This document shows positions 1 to 13,710 of a stretch of 64,000 bases of DNA, piece after piece. A program made the translations under genes and the position numbers. This DNA is from Zygnema cylindricum (taxonomy: Eukaryota; Streptophyta; Zygnematophyceae; Zygnematales; Zygnemataceae), in the NCBI GenBank assembly GCA_037447655.1, contig JBBHKE010002620.1, positions 65,295 through 129,294 on the forward strand. The letters run 5' to 3'. The notes below the pieces were generated by a model. That model ran no database searches. It saw only the letters and a program-made list of their open reading frames with translations, and was not told the origin of the DNA. The number at the start of each line of letters is the position of its first letter. The stretch's first letter is position 1.

Positions 1-394
1 GTCAAGGTATCACACCAAGGAATTCAGTTAGTTTGAATCATGAACCATAAATGTTGACTAGTTCACCTTTACAACCAATGTGCCTCAATTATGAAATCTG
101 CCCTCTCGCCAGTTATATCTTCAAATTTCAACAATTTCACAACTTCATAAAACAACGTCACAAACAAAGAGTAATAAATACATAATCAACCAGGGCTACT
201 CAAATCTTCTTTCTAATATACCGGAGAAATTTTCAATAGGACATTTGCCCAGAGAGAGGAGAGAAACGAAGGTACATCGACCGGTACATCAAATAATCAA
301 CGAGGGATTCCTCTACGGAAAAACATACTAGCCTGTACTGCTAGGTTGATACGCAAAAACAGAAGCTGTACGAAAATGTACACTTTCAGGACAC
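1..394. other. intergenic, nothing recognised
   Basis: AT-rich DNA up to the first TIR element. No coding exon, RNA gene or repeat is recognised. The left edge may hold part of a gene lying outside the window. Confidence 0.4.
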
Positions 395-507
395 TACACC
401 GCGAATCGTAATTAGAGCAATGAAAAAAATAGAGTACAAAAACTAAACAGCAATTAGAGTAATTAACGCTAATTTATGTGATATAGCTGTTTCAAGTATG
501 AAGTTTA

Positions 508-1247
508 GGGTGCGTCTCCATGTACTTGTAACTTAGAGAAATTACTTTGTTTTTTAGCGCAGATCCGGCGGACCCGGATTTCAAGTGTCCCTATGTGTAA
601 AAAGTAAAAAACGGGATTAAAACTTAAGGGTGTGACGATTGTATACGCTGACATGCGCGTGACGGTTGCCAACGTCTACAATCTGTGATTTTCCAAATTG
701 TTCGTGACGTCGCATAATTGTACGGTGAGAGGCGGCGAGTGCGAGTTGATGTGGCGCCCTCAGATATTTCTCACGTTTTCGTGAAATGGCATCGGAATCT
801 TCAGATCCCCTGAAATGAACAAATCCGTACTGAACGAAAACTGACAAAACGAAACAAATTATGTACTTTGATGGACTCAAACGGACAAAACATACCGAAA
901 TGTGAATTTTTTGGTCGTCGTTTGAATTCATTTGAATTTTTTTAGAAATATTTTTATACGTGTGAATACGTGTTATAATTTGTTTATCAAAAATACTCTG
1001 TTTTAAAAAACATCGCGCATGTTTTTTAAAGAAAAGTTTGAACTTTGAAGATGAAGTTTTTTGGCGTGGCCGTGGGTCGAAGAACACAAGACGACAACAT
1101 GTAGTACATTTTAAATTCGATGATGACGCAAAATGTACTTCTCCTTTTTTCTTTTTTTTTGTACGGTTGACACTTACGCGGTACGGCTCTAAGTTTTAGA
1201 GGAAAACGACAGAAAAAAACCTTACTTAGATACATGGAGACGCACCC
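508..1247. mobile_element. PIF/Harbinger-like TIR element (family A), copy 1
   Basis: It begins GGGTGCGTCTCCATGTACTT and ends in the inverted complement (ACATGGAGACGCACCC). TTA lies on both sides (505-507 and 1248-1250), which fits the 3-bp TWA duplication of PIF/Harbinger elements. The interior holds repeated GTGACG..GTCTACAATCTGTG motifs and many GTAC words. There is no convincing transposase. The open frames inside are conserved between copies only because the DNA is. Confidence 0.75.
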
Positions 1248-1278
1248 TTACTCAAATTTATTTAAGTACTCTAATTTG

Positions 1279-2272
1279 TAGTGTTGGTATCGAGGACCAT
1301 TTGCCGATATTCGATATATATCGAATTTCAGGACCCGATAATCGATATATCGCTTCAATATATCGAATTTCAAATTATCGCGATATATCGCCGATATATC
1401 GAAGCTTCTTAAAAAAAAAAAAATCTTGCTAGTCAATTCTCGGAAGAAGAGAAGGACAGCTGTCAAAGTGGTGGAGGATATTTTTTTTTCACGGAAACTG
1501 CGAATTGGAAACTGTAAATGGATTAATTGAGAACCTAATTAATTGAGAATTTATTAGCTGCAACTTCTAAAACTACGTGCCGCTGCAGCCAGAACTAGTG
1601 CTACTGCTAGTACTAGCTACTGCTGCTGTCAGTAGAACTAGCTGCTGCTACTGCAGCAGGTAGTACTAGCTACTGCTACTCCAATTAATAAAAGTAAGAA
1701 TAAGATTTTACAATTTGTACACTTCAAAAAATAATTAACAATAATAAGAATAAAAGTTCACAATTTATACATTTCATAAAATATTGAATAAAAATAATAA
1801 TAAGAATTCTCATTTTGTACACTTCAAAAATTAATAAATAAAAGTAATAATAAAAATTCACGCCTGAAACGAACAGTCTGCAATTTTTTTTTTCAAATCA
1901 TACTTTGACTAAATTAGTGTGGGTTTCAAGTTTTCATATGTGAAGTTCTGTGCCGTAGTACGTACTAAATAAGTAACTATATGAATTAGTATTACAGCAT
2001 TAGTACTTTTTCGTCGGTTACATTTTGCGGCGTTACCTTTTAAGTCACGGAACGAAAATCACGCCGTACGTCGCGTTTCATAAAATTGTCGTTATCGCTA
2101 AAACAACATATTAAATAAAAAATGTATTTTATAAAATACAATATATCGCGATATATATCGCGATAATTTATGTTGGTCGCGGTACGATATATTGAGAACT
2201 TTCCTCGATCGATATTTTATATATCAAATATCGAAATTATCGCGATATGAAACTACTTGATACCCAACACTA
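1279..2272. mobile_element. non-autonomous hAT-like element
   Basis: The termini are TAGTGTTGGTATCGAGG and, inverted, TAGTGTTGGGTATCAAG. The 8-bp word CTAATTTG flanks both sides (1271-1278 and 2273-2280). An 8-bp target duplication with a YAGTGTTGG-type end is the hAT superfamily signature. Just inside both ends lie clusters of ATATCGATATATCG-type palindromes, possible transposase binding sites. The middle has GCTGCTACTGC-type runs. No transposase frame is present, so it must have been mobilised in trans. Confidence 0.8.
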
Positions 2273-2663
2273 CTAATTTGGCACGCTAATATCCTCTACT
2301 GTAAATAAGGTATTCGTACAGAATAAGGCAAAACGTACAGTTTATCGTCACTATGACGTTTGCACTACGCGGTTTGTTAAAACAAAGTTACATGATAACG
2401 ACCTGTATTAAATCATTATTTGTACTTTTTTACTTAATAAAGTACAATTTTGCACGGTCGGAGGTCATTCGTACTCCACACTATTTAAAACGAACCTATA
2501 TTATAATTAAAAACGCTAATTAAACTTTACCTTAAATAGAATAATGAAAAAATTAGAATCATTTACTCTATTTCATGTGATAGAGTCGAAAGTTCGAGCG
2601 ACCGAATTAGAGTAATTTACTCTAATTACGATTCGCGACAAAAATCACGTTCTCATATGGGTA

Positions 2664-3424
2664 GGGCCCCATGTGGCTAAGTACGGTTTTTTTTCTGTCG
2701 TTATCTTTTGTAACTTAGCGCCGTACTGCCTAAGTTCTAGCCGTACGAAGAAATCGCAAATTTGTAGAGTACAATTTGCGTCATCCGCGAACTTAGGATG
2801 TACGAAAATTTGTCGTCTTGGGTTTTTTTGACCCATTGTCATGTCATCTTCAAACTTATCATAAACCACATTGGCAATGTGTTTTAAGCAAAGTAAAACC
2901 AATAGGAAAACATATTCCCACGTGTGATGTTTTTTAGAAGTTTTTGACGACGAAAAAAAATACAGGGTTGTTTTTTTGTTTGCTTGCATGTTGTACGGTT
3001 ATTTTTTTGCAGGGGTCTCGATGCTGCATTGTCATTTCACGCAAAGTTGAAAAATCTGCGAAGGTGAAAAATCTGCGAAGTCATGGCGGCCGGACAGGAG
3101 AGGTTTGCGCAAAGGCATGTCGTACAGCCACGGCTGCAAGGCTGCACGTCTACGATGTCACGCAATGCTATGCGACATGCCAAATCGTTTAAAAAATTTT
3201 GACGTGTCTTGCGATGCTTCAAAAAGTTTCGAAAAAATAAGGTGCGGCAAAGACAAATTGTACACGGTGACAGCCGTCATGGGTATTGTCGACGTATACA
3301 ATCGTCACAAACTTAAGTAACAATTTCGAAGAAACACATAGAGACACCTGAAATCCGGGTCCGCCGGATCCGCGCTAAAATACAAAGTAAGTTCGCTAAG
3401 TTACACATACATGGGGCCTTACCC
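2664..3424. mobile_element. PIF/Harbinger-like TIR element (family A), copy 2, inverted
   Basis: The left end is GGGCCCCATGTGG and the right end is the inverted ACATACATGGGGCC, close to ACCCTTA. Relative to copy 1 the order is reversed: the CGGCGCTAAG..GTACGG subterminal block comes first and the GGATCCGCGCTAAAATAC block last. A 21-bp word beginning CGACAAAAATCACG occurs just before it (2636-2656) and again at 3481-3501. Confidence 0.7.
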
Positions 3425-4225
3425 TTAAATTATCCCGCACACATGTGAATGTGCACAGGGAGAAAGAGACGCAAACTCGTCGACAAAAATCACGTTCTCA
3501 TGTGTTCGTCCGTCGACCGTGTGAACAGCGCGACGGCGTACGAATTGTCATATTTTGTACGAGTACACATATTACTGTAGACATCGAAAGGGCGGGTATT
3601 TATTATTCAGGACAACCCAAATTACAGTTAGGGATTAATTAGTATATATATTTAATTTTTTTTTTTTTTTTTCCCGATTAGTGTTAATAACACTATTTTT
3701 TTTTTTACGCTATTTATTCCTTTACTCTAATAGGCTAATAGCGATTGACGGTGTAGCAGTGCTCTTGGAGTGTACAAATTCGTACGATTTTTCCTTGAAT
3801 GTGTACAAAAAGAATTTAAGGTTTCTATTTAACAAATGACGATCAAACCAAACTGTGACGTCCATCCCTCCATACGTTGTGCAGAATATGAGGATTTGCC
3901 TTTGGTACACCAGATCATGACGGACGACTGCGATCTGTCGTTTGGTCACGATGGATGACGTTGTTCCTTAAAACGTAACGGTTGACGTTATTTAAAATCT
4001 GGCGTAAATCGTGGACAACCCAGAATGGCGAATGTACGTACGGATTTCTTTTGGTGGTGTCCACTTTAGGAATCGAGCATGTCGACATAGCGAGTCTCCA
4101 TTCAAATTTAAATGTTGTAACCGTTGAAGCATTTTTAAATTTGCAAATTATATCGCTGCTCTTAATTCTTAAAGGATCCGAAATTTGCAAAACTTCTGGT
4201 TCGTACATTTGCAGCATTGGGAGCA
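3425..4225. other. upstream region of SEND1, with degraded TIR remnant
   Basis: It contains poly-T runs and, near 3735-3765, the end of a TA-flanked element (CTAATAGCGATTGACGGTGTA). The 5' leader and promoter of the SEND1-like gene must lie in the last few hundred bases. No clear TATA or initiator motif could be assigned. Confidence 0.4.
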
Positions 4226-7200
4226 ATGGGAGTGCTACACCTTTGGAGAATTTTGGAGCCTACAAAAGAAGTCTGCCCTCTTGAAGATATTGCGTACGCT
4301 TCTTTTAATCTCTCCTTGGTATCCTAAGCAGATTGAAACATTATTTTGGAACAAGTTTGTTGCATTTTGTTTCTGAAAAGGGCATAACGTGTTAAATTTT
4401 GTTTCGGGATCTCAAGATCGGGGCAAAAGCACAAGCAAACTGTCTCCTTAGTAAAATTAGAACACCAGGTAGAGCTCAGCTGCCGTACGCTTTGCTACTA
4501 AAGCTGAATATTGTATAACCATTAAAAATTCTATATTATATTCCCAAGAATCGCAACTATATTATCCTAAAACCTAAATGATCGTTGCTAAGTCACGATC
4601 ATTCTGTACTATGTTCAACCCTAGCTCATGTTAGGTTAATCTCTGTTGAGCATCAATTGCTCAAAATCGCTGAACGATTACAAAGAAGCATTTTATGAAC
4701 TTGTTTTTAGATTTTGGTTTTCGTATCCCATCTAACACGTAGTAAGGCTATAGATAGCTGAAACTGCCGAAGGATTTACTCACCTATAATGTCTTTATAC
4801 ACAGCATGTCCTCAGCCCTTACAAACGTCAACATAATATGCATTAATAACGTGGAGTGTATACACGGTCTCCTGTCTGCTACTGATCTCCTGATTGCTTT
4901 CAAAGCCAGTTGCTGTTTCAGATATACTCTTTTTGCTTAGACTTAGACTGCATAAAGAAAATCATTTAGCACATTATGGCGGTCAAACACTAACACTTCG
5001 GTTCTTTGCAACATGTTAATAAAAAATTCCAGCAGTTGTTTATTTTTTGTCATTAACTCTAACAACAACCTGGAATGTATTCGCGATGTTTCATCAACCG
5101 TAATTATCTTGCATATGCAATCTTAGTAACTATCAGAGTTATCAGGAACGCTTGTAATGAATGCTTGGGCCATCATTGGAGTTTAACTTGACTTTTGGTG
5201 CATGACGTGAACTCAACTATTCTTTCCCTGGACGCTGCTATGATAATAACATGCTAGCATCACATATTATTGAAAATAACAGGTATATAAACCAGGCAAC
5301 ATAGCCAGGATTTTCTCTACATGAAACGTCCTAGCCATCTTGTATTCCAGCTGCCTGGGAAACTGATAGCTATTTATATTCCACGTTAAATTGGCTAATG
5401 TTGCTCTACTAACATGGGCCAGAGCCTTTATAACCAACATATCAAATTGTTCCCATCCTTGCAGAAATAAACGCCTCTGCATTGATCTCTCCTACTGGCT
5501 TTGTCAGCTTGCAAACGTGACCCATGGAGATCCTTCTAGAAGGCAATATCTGCGTGGCCTTTTCCATCGAGTGCGAACTCTTATGGGTCTCAACTGTGAC
5601 CTCATTTTCGTGGCAGGTGAGCAAATATGTTGGTTTTTCCTGCTGCGTGAACCAACGTGAACTTGGGTATTTTTAAGGCACTTTTGCCCGTGCGCTTTAT
5701 GAATCCTTACCATTCATCTTTTCGTTGTCCCTGCTGTTGTTCCCCCGACCTTGCTAGAGAATTTAGTTTTCTGCCAATGTCATGCCTTCCATCGGTAATT
5801 CTTGGAATACCTCCATTACCCCATAATATCACATGCAGTCATTCATCAATGTGCAAGGTTCACCATATGCTGTAATCATCTGGATTTTTTTTGGAAGCCT
5901 TTCAAATGAACAAAGCTTCTGTATGATATCAATTTGCGTTTCCTTCTGCGCCCCTTGTTTTTCCATGCCTGCTATACAAATACAGAGGCCTTAAGAGTCA
6001 TCTGTGTTTAAAGACCAAAGTCATGTCCCAAGATCGTGAAAGTGCAATATTTATTTGAAATGCTTAATCTCAGGCCTGTCCCGTTCAATGTTGCAGATGG
6101 TGAAATTCCTGCAATAAAGCTGGCAGCCTATCACCATCGACTAGAGTTCCCATCCAGGAAAAATCGGCCGGTGCTTCAACCACTGCCTATAAAAGAGGTA
6201 CTGTGATTTCTATAATTGAGAACTCTGAAGTCCAAAATTTTCAAAGTAGATGCATGTTTAGTCACCAGGTTGTTGCTCCAAGCCCAATATCGACTTTCTC
6301 AACAGCATTCAAGAAATACATTAGGAGGGTTGGGCTACTTGATATGCTTGTTTAGAATGAATAATGATAAGGCCTCACGGAAATTTCCCTCCCTCCACTA
6401 GATTCAAACAGTTCATGTGAGAACCTCTTTTTCAGTTTGTTTCTCGAAACAGGCATGAGTCAATATGTTAGGAAGTTTGTGTGATGTGAGAGCTGCTGGG
6501 ATCAGAACATGGCACGTTTTTGTATGAAAATACCTTAGGAGTCAACTTCACAATCATAAAATTGAGCACATTCTATATGTTCGGCATTATCCAGTGTCCG
6601 ATCGTCATTTTAAGCTGCCACAAGAACTGCTAGCCTCCAATCAGCTTTAAACATGTTTTAGTGATTTTTTTTATATTTTTTTTTTGTTAGTCATGCAATA
6701 CCACACTCATGTGAGTGACTGCTATTTATTTGTGTTACCCACTGCTGTAGGATCTCAGAAAAAGATTCCATATCATGATATACGGATTTTGAGCCCACAA
6801 GTGAAGTTCTGAAAGTCTCTTTGGAGGGATCTGGCAGAATGCTGGCCCTGGTAGGCGTCATAAGACGTCCGAGTTTGGTTGTATGGTTGAAGAGGCAAAG
6901 GCTTTAGGAAGGGCACTCGGCATTCCCATTATCACAAGGTAAAGTGTTTTTTTTCTTCCAGGGATTTGGTCTTTTGTGGTGTTTTGTCTTTTGGTGGCTT
7001 TATCTTTGGTGTTTTTATCTTTTGGTGTAATGCAATTGATAAGATTGGTAAACTGTAGGACATAATTTCCTTTACTGTTTGTTGCCCAGATTGAATCTGT
7101 TAGTGTTGCTGCTGGTACAGTTTTCGTCGCATGAGCGGATGCTTTAAGATTCGATTATTTCACAACAAAGGTCAATGTGTTTTTGGTTTTTTTGACAGGC

Positions 7201-10200
7201 GAGGTGTGCGAAACGTTGGTCCATGGGCGTCTTTGTAGATTACAAACACTAAAATTTCAAAGAGATCGTGGATTTTGAAAGGAAATATTTGAAGGGCAGC
7301 AGCTCACAGAAAATGCTTCTTAACCTTAAGTTTTGATAAGAAGTCCACGGTCCTGGGAGGGGATTTGGGATGCAGCCCTGAAGAGGCAGAGGCCCAATGT
7401 GCGATTCTCAATGCAGCTGGACTTTGTGTGAGTTACATACAGGCGTACATTCTATTTGATTTTGTTACCTCATCTAGCTAGTTTGTTTCTCTAGTCAAGT
7501 GGTTTTTTAGTTTTTCATTTTTTCAGTCAGGTGGTTTTTCGGTTAGGTGGGCTTTTTAGCCAGGAATTTTTAGCTGTCAGTGCTGAATTATTAAGTAGCT
7601 AATCAGGTTTGTGAATACACTACAAGCAGAAGCAAAAAGTATGTGAACTGATCGAAAAAAAAACGGCAGTGTGTGGACTTTCATATAACTATTTCAAATC
7701 ATTTTTATGTAAAGAGTTGCTCTCTGCAGGATATCTGCTGCACAGGGGATTCTGATTCATTTCTGTTTGGAGCTACATGTGTTATGCGAGAAATGACCAT
7801 TCTGCCAGGTTGGTTACATCATTTTTCATGTAGAAAGGCTGGCAGCTTGAAACTAGCAGCTTTCTGTCAATTATATAAAAGAGTAAGGCTGGTCATGCGT
7901 GGATGTCTTTTTTATTTTCTAAAGCCCCCGCTATAGTGGCTCTTTGCCTTTCGTTGGCCCACTATGAATGGCACAACTCAACATCCCTTTTTGAGAAAAT
8001 GCTCTCATAAAAAAAAAAGGGGCCCTGCAGAACTGCCTGCTATAAGAATTTATAAGCTTGATACAATAAAGTGGTTGGTACGAGGATCGGTATCCATCTC
8101 TCTTCTTTGTAACTAGTGAAGGCGTGAAACACCTCTGAAAGCAAGGCAAAGAAACAGCAGACGCTGTTTAACATACGCTTTTGTCTTCATTGAGACATCT
8201 GTCCACAATTGAGCTGAAATCTAAATTCCTTTGTCCCTTGAGGGACGCATATGTGTTACATGTTCAACAACTTTGGAAATTAGAAAAGATGAATGTTTTT
8301 TTTTCAAATACTTATGATGTTTCATTTTTTATATTGTGGAATTCGTCAGGAAGAAGCGCATGTGAGCTCTATGCTGCCGAGAAAATCCGTAACATCCTTG
8401 GATTTGGCCGGAACTCTCTGGTGGGCCCCACATCTTTATACTTTTACGTTTTTACGATGTCCTTTCTTGAGAGGCTTGTTAGGTGGCAATGTATCTTCAT
8501 ACAAAGAATGTGTGATGTGTTGCAATTACTGAACTCAAGATAAAGAGATTCCTAAATTGTATCTAGGCAAATTATATTACTGAGCCTTCATGTTTGGGCA
8601 ATATTGTCCAATATGTGCAGCATCTACATTTTTTTTTTGTCATGTAGCCAAAAATCAGTGACATGCAAATGTCGTAGACATGTATGCTGATGCTTTATGA
8701 AATTCATCTTGCATAAAGAAGATCTGTGTTAGTCAAAATAGTGATCTTGCAGGGTTTTCAGCAGGATGTAGCGAAGCTTGCTGTATTATGTTGTTGATGT
8801 ATTACAATGTGTCTATTTTGGCGTCAATTATGTGGTCCATGTGATAGCCTTTTTCCTATAAAGATACAATCTGCACCTTCGTCTCTTCCTGCTTTGATAG
8901 ACTTTAACTAGTAGAGAGGACAAAAAGGTGGTTTCTCCGGGCCTTCCAGTGGTATTGTATGCCTTACTCCTCTGGTGGGTGGCAACCCTTTTGGAAGATC
9001 CTCCAAGAATACATCGGCGAATTCGTCCAATTTTTTTTGAAATGCAGAGCTGGGCACCTCACTCCCAGCGCTCATCGGCAGTTTTGGAGTTTTATCCGAG
9101 TCTACTGGAGCCCAGGCTATGTCACTACCACTGGCTGTCTCCAGTGCTTCAACTGCATGAGCATAAGTCTACAGCCTTGCCAAGAATAGAATCACGGATT
9201 CAGAGGCTTATGATTCATGGTGTGGGAGGGAGGGAATGTATGGAGAGGCACAGATAGCTTTGGGAGTTTTATTGGGTTCTGACTACTCACCTAAATTTCG
9301 GGGCTTCAGCCACGTAAGCTTTTTAAAAAACCTTTCACAAAGATTGTCTTGCGATAGCAAAAGAGTTCATATGTCTGTTTTTTTGCTTATGGCCGCTTTA
9401 TGAGAAGCTACGTTAGATGAGAATTTTAAGCAAAGCTCGGAACTCCTTGTTAGTCGTGGTGTTCGTGCCAACGAGGGATACTTTTGGACAATCTCTAACC
9501 CAGTCACAAGTGTTTTCATTATTTACCCGCAGATTGGACTTGTTTACATATTGTGAGCAGTCATGTGGTCTGGCTTTCTGTTCAGGGTTTATCGTTTCAG
9601 CCTGAATACTTGACAGTTGTGTTTTTTACTATTCTTTCTTCCTCGTTCTGATGATCCAAATGTCTCATCTCGCTGTTTCCGAATGTGTATGGCAGGAAAA
9701 GGCAACACAAGTAGTGAAAGCTTCAGGCGATGAATTTGTACTCAAAAATATGAAGGACGTGGGAGTCAGGCAACATGCAAAGAAAGTCATTGGAAAGAGA
9801 GATACAAGCATGGCCAGGAGAAAAAAAACAACAGAAAATACAGCTCTAGAGAATTCTCTAGAAGGTGAGCTCCAGAATGGTCCGATATTGGTGTCAATAA
9901 TATTTACAATAATCGAAAATTTGTTGGAGTTCACCAATTGAAAGCCAAGAATGCTAACTTTTGGTTATGATTTGCAATAATGGTCCATCTTGTGAGCGAT
10001 TCTTGTATTATCATTAAAAGCAATTAGTGGGAAATACATTTGGTTTTTAGCTATGACATCTGAAAAAATGATATGAACCAGGAAGAATGACCGCACTATG
10101 GAAACACAAGCAAAATGATTCAGTGAACGGTTAAATGGGCTCTACTACATAAGTCTTAAGATAGACAAAAACAGTAGTGTATAGTTCACTGTGACACTGG

Positions 10201-12773
10201 AATAGCCAGGCCCATAGCCCACCAACGTGATGCACTAACATTTCACTATTGAAGATGCTTATGTAAGCAACAACTTTGGTCTTCTGGACTGCATTCGTTG
10301 CTCCAGACACGTTAAAATCTGGCGAGCAAACACTGGCGTTGCAGTGTGTGGAGGCTTACTTGTATCCAAAGTGTCATTCAGTCGATTCGGATCCCATCCG
10401 CAAGTGAGTAAACTGCTCTCTAAACAAATTCCATCCCATGTATCATTATTGACATTCTTGTTGGGTCCATCTCATAAATGATTATTGGTATTCTTGTTGG
10501 GCCTTCATCAAAAGCATCCTTGTTGTTCCTCCTGGCACATTGTAGCTTTTCGCTCAGATAATTACCACAACTTGAATTATGTTCCTACGGATAAGACACT
10601 TAAAACAGCTGCTTCATGTGGCTGCCTTGACAACGCAACAGTATCTCAGCAGGAGTGAAGAATTGCAATTATGACATCAGTTGCTCAAAACTGCTAGTTA
10701 ATGTTCAATTGGTCTTTCCTGTATTTTCCTTTTTCAACGAATTTTGATAATAACATTATCGCAACAGGGCTTTTGGTCAAGACATGAAGGTACATCTTGA
10801 CGACCTAGCAGAGCTCTTGGAGAGGCTTTTGGAATGGCCTCGGACTACGACAAGTGAGTTGCAAAAACTGTCAAATTGCAGTGAGGATGTTTTCAACTTG
10901 GAGTTTGTTAAACGAATTTTTACCCCATTGACAAAAGGATTTACCCTTTCCTGTTGACATAAGTATTTGAAAGGAACAGCAGATATTAACACTGTCAAGA
11001 GTACGAGTTAGAATTGCTTCTTAAGTCTTGGTTTGCTGTTTTTTTTCCGTGCAGTGAATTACATTCTTCCAAAGCTGGCTGAGAGAGAACTTCGTAGAAC
11101 AGTTTTGGAGACGGAGGCAAAAGAAAAGCTTGTTCTCTTGACGGCTCGCTCAAACGTAAGGCTGGTCAATGCAATTCCGGAGACGGTGTAAATACAGTTC
11201 TGGTGGAGGTGCTAACAAAATTCGTGTTAATACCGACGCTACTCAATTGTGCAGTTTTAAGATAGTGATTGGGAATTGATGTCCGCTCTCATCTTCAGAT
11301 CACGAGCATTATTCGATGACTATGTCGGACTGACTTTTGACTGTGGGCTCCCTTGCCTGACTTGCAGGACTTTCAGCAAGGCCGTATGCCACAGCCCAAG
11401 CAGTATCAAATAGCAAAAGTGCTTAAGCAACATGTGCAATATGGAATCGCACATTACAAGGTCACATGGGAAGGAACTCAGGCAATTGAAGACACCATTG
11501 TCAAAGCACATCTTGTGGAGAGGTGGGTGGTCTGAAGAAAATTTCCACCATAATAAGCTGGACCTTTTTGTTGTCCGAAGTCCTTCACCGGGGCATCAAA
11601 ACTTTTGCCACTGCTTTCACAGGATGAAGATAACTCAACAACCGCAATGTTTGTGAGTCAAATGTTATGATTGGTTTTACGCATGCAATAGTCAAAACGC
11701 TTGTGAAATATTTCTTAAACTGCAAAGTAGGCCCAACTTGCAGCCATGTAAATCACAGACGAGGATGACCAATGCTGTTATTTATTTATTTTTTATTGAT
11801 TTGGTTTTGCAGAGCATATCCTGACAAAGTTGCTGAGTTCAAGGCCCTGAAGGCTCAACAGGCTTCCAAAAAATCAACGAAGGCCGGCAAAGAGGGAGTT
11901 GTGGCCACCACACAGCGAACAAATAATTGTATGGATGACAAGAATTCGACAGTAGTTGATAATGCTTTTGAGGCTCGACAGAAAATGACACAGTCAAATG
12001 GAGATTTATGGCATGTAGCTGGTGAAGAAGCTTCTTTACTATCGCCAAGACCAGGAGTGAAAGATCAATTTTGGAAAACTGGGCAAGGAACAAGTACCTC
12101 AGGAGAGACATACTCCATAGGAGATGAAAGTGATGAAAGATTCGAGACACCTGGCAGAAGTTCCGAGGAATTTATAATGGACATAAGGAGTGAGCGATGG
12201 GAACTCAGAACAACCGATGTCTTTTACAAGCCAGAAAGAGTAGAGTGGATGAGCCCAGACGGGGAGAGAGAGTTACTTGAAGGTGGTTGGTTGACAAGTA
12301 TGGATGGCCAAAAAAGAGACATAACACTAAAAGCTAATAGTGGTGATGAAGATGATAGTGGTGATGATGGTGTAGTTTGTGAAGACATTATAGATGTTAC
12401 TGCCAGCATGGATGATGTCTCTATCAGTAAATTCACGACGACAACTGTTCATAATGTTGCTGGAAAGATAGAAAGTCAGCAAACAGTAGAAGATAACTTT
12501 AAAAAACAACAAGAAACTTCCCAAGGTCCCAGTTGGAACCATATTACTAGCACAAAAGCAGGTGAATCACAAAGTAGCTCTCCTGATGACTCACCAACTA
12601 TAGTATATGTCCATAGAAGGTGTGCACCTTTTGACCAAAGTTTAAAACATGCACCATGTAACATCCATAGTCAAGTAAATAGACATCCTGCTAATTTCAT
12701 TAACCTCGCATCCCCCTCCCCTGCTAAAGGAGGGAATGGTAGATATTTGACCAGAAATAATATGTGGGAATAG
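4226..12773 (+). CDS. SEND1: SEND1/GEN-like single-strand/flap structure-specific endonuclease (14 exons, 750 aa)
   Basis: This is a Rad2/XPG-family nuclease of the plant SEND1 (GEN-like) type, expected to cut branched or flapped DNA in nuclear repair and recombination. Exons: 4226-4293, 5465-5616, 6097-6197, 6838-6938, 7376-7427, 7730-7808, 8350-8420, 9254-9313, 9696-9864, 10307-10403, 10768-10853, 11055-11155, 11368-11522 and 11813-12773. All introns are GT-AG and the frame is kept throughout. The protein starts MGVLHLWRILEP, the GEN-type N-terminus. Metal-binding acidic residues are visible: D30 (CIDLSYW), E144 and E146 (EEAEAQC), D165 and D167 (GDSDSFLFG), and D218 (LLGSDYS). A helix-2-turn region starts near residue 229. 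Residues about 385-440 (ending HLVERAYPDKVAEF) form the chromo-like domain typical of GEN/Yen1 proteins. Residues about 450-750 are acidic and probably disordered. No lesion was seen. SEND1 fits better than GEN1 because of motifs such as GFGRNSL and ILPKLAERELRR. Confidence 0.92.
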
Positions 12774-13710
12774 CTCACAGCATCTCATTGATGCATTAAC
12801 ATAGACTGTTACATAAACCAGGTGTTCATTTTGCACACCAGTGTTACCCATTACTAATACAATATAATAGAAGGGCCAAGATTGCCTCAAAATTGCCCCA
12901 AAAATGTAAATTTAAATATTAGACATCAACAAAAACCATTTTGCAAGTTGTTAACCATTATACCCTTGTCTCCATTTTATGTACAGTCTTCACAAGAATC
13001 CTGTGGTCTTTTTTGTCGTCCTTCCACCAAATTTGAAAATTTTGTCAGCTCCGCTGAATTCCTTAATTTTTCTTTTCTTTTTAGTGAAACAGCAGATTCT
13101 TGGTTGAAACAAAAAAACCTCTAAAGCATATGACAAATATCTGCCATTAATGACAAATATGTTTAAACAATAGATATGCACAATAGGTTTGGGGCTGATT
13201 AAACATAACTGCACAAGTCCAAGATAAGCATTCCATTAGACTCTAATACAATGACAAAACATCATGGGCACCAACTTCAATTTTAATCACTCGTAAGTAA
13301 TTACATTACCGGGATTTACTCTTTTTGCTTTGAGTCATCGAGTAATTCTACGCATTCGTACCATTTTTGTACAAAAAATATAAAGAACATTATTTGAGAA
13401 TGTACAATTACTGAGAGTAGCACAGCATATAGTCGCTATAACTCCCTTAGTTTCTCCCCATGTTGAACAGGAGCTTTTCCACCTCACCTCGTTATAATGA
13501 ACAATACACCAGAGAAAAGAGCGGCGTTACCACGAAATCACTAAGTTTTAAAATAACAAAGCTAATAATGGCCGCAATTTACCACCAACTCCCTAACTAC
13601 GAACAGCCAATCGTACAGCCTATTACCAACCTTCGCATCTCCATCTTATCTTCTACTCGCTACAAGTTTCCTTCCATATTTCCCGACGAGCCATATTGCT
13701 TATCATCCCT
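12774..13710. other. intergenic between convergent SEND1 and GNAT-like pseudogene
   Basis: It holds the SEND1 3' region and then AT-rich DNA. No exon was recognised. It lies between tail-to-tail genes, so only 3' ends are expected here. Confidence 0.4.

Larger units (their letters stand above)
395..2637. mobile_element. TA-flanked TIR element (family B), interrupted by two insertions
   Basis: The left end reads TACACCGCGAATCGTAATTA. The right part ends in AATTAGAGTAATTTACTCTA followed by CGATTCGCG, the inverted complement, but the last few bases (GTGTA) are missing. Its interior matches the uninterrupted copies at 38140-38645 and 62553-63058. It was split by a GGGTGCG element (508-1247) and by a hAT-like element (1279-2272). 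No transposase is visible. A TA target duplication would fit Tc1/mariner, but that class call is inference. Confidence 0.7.

Noticed and set aside
6796-6837. Upstream extension of SEND1 exon 4 (PTSEVLKVSLEGSG frame)
   Set aside because: That frame stops before the conserved EEAEAQC block; the GGCAG acceptor at 6837 gives the phase-0 frame that continues into VEEAKALGRALGIP.
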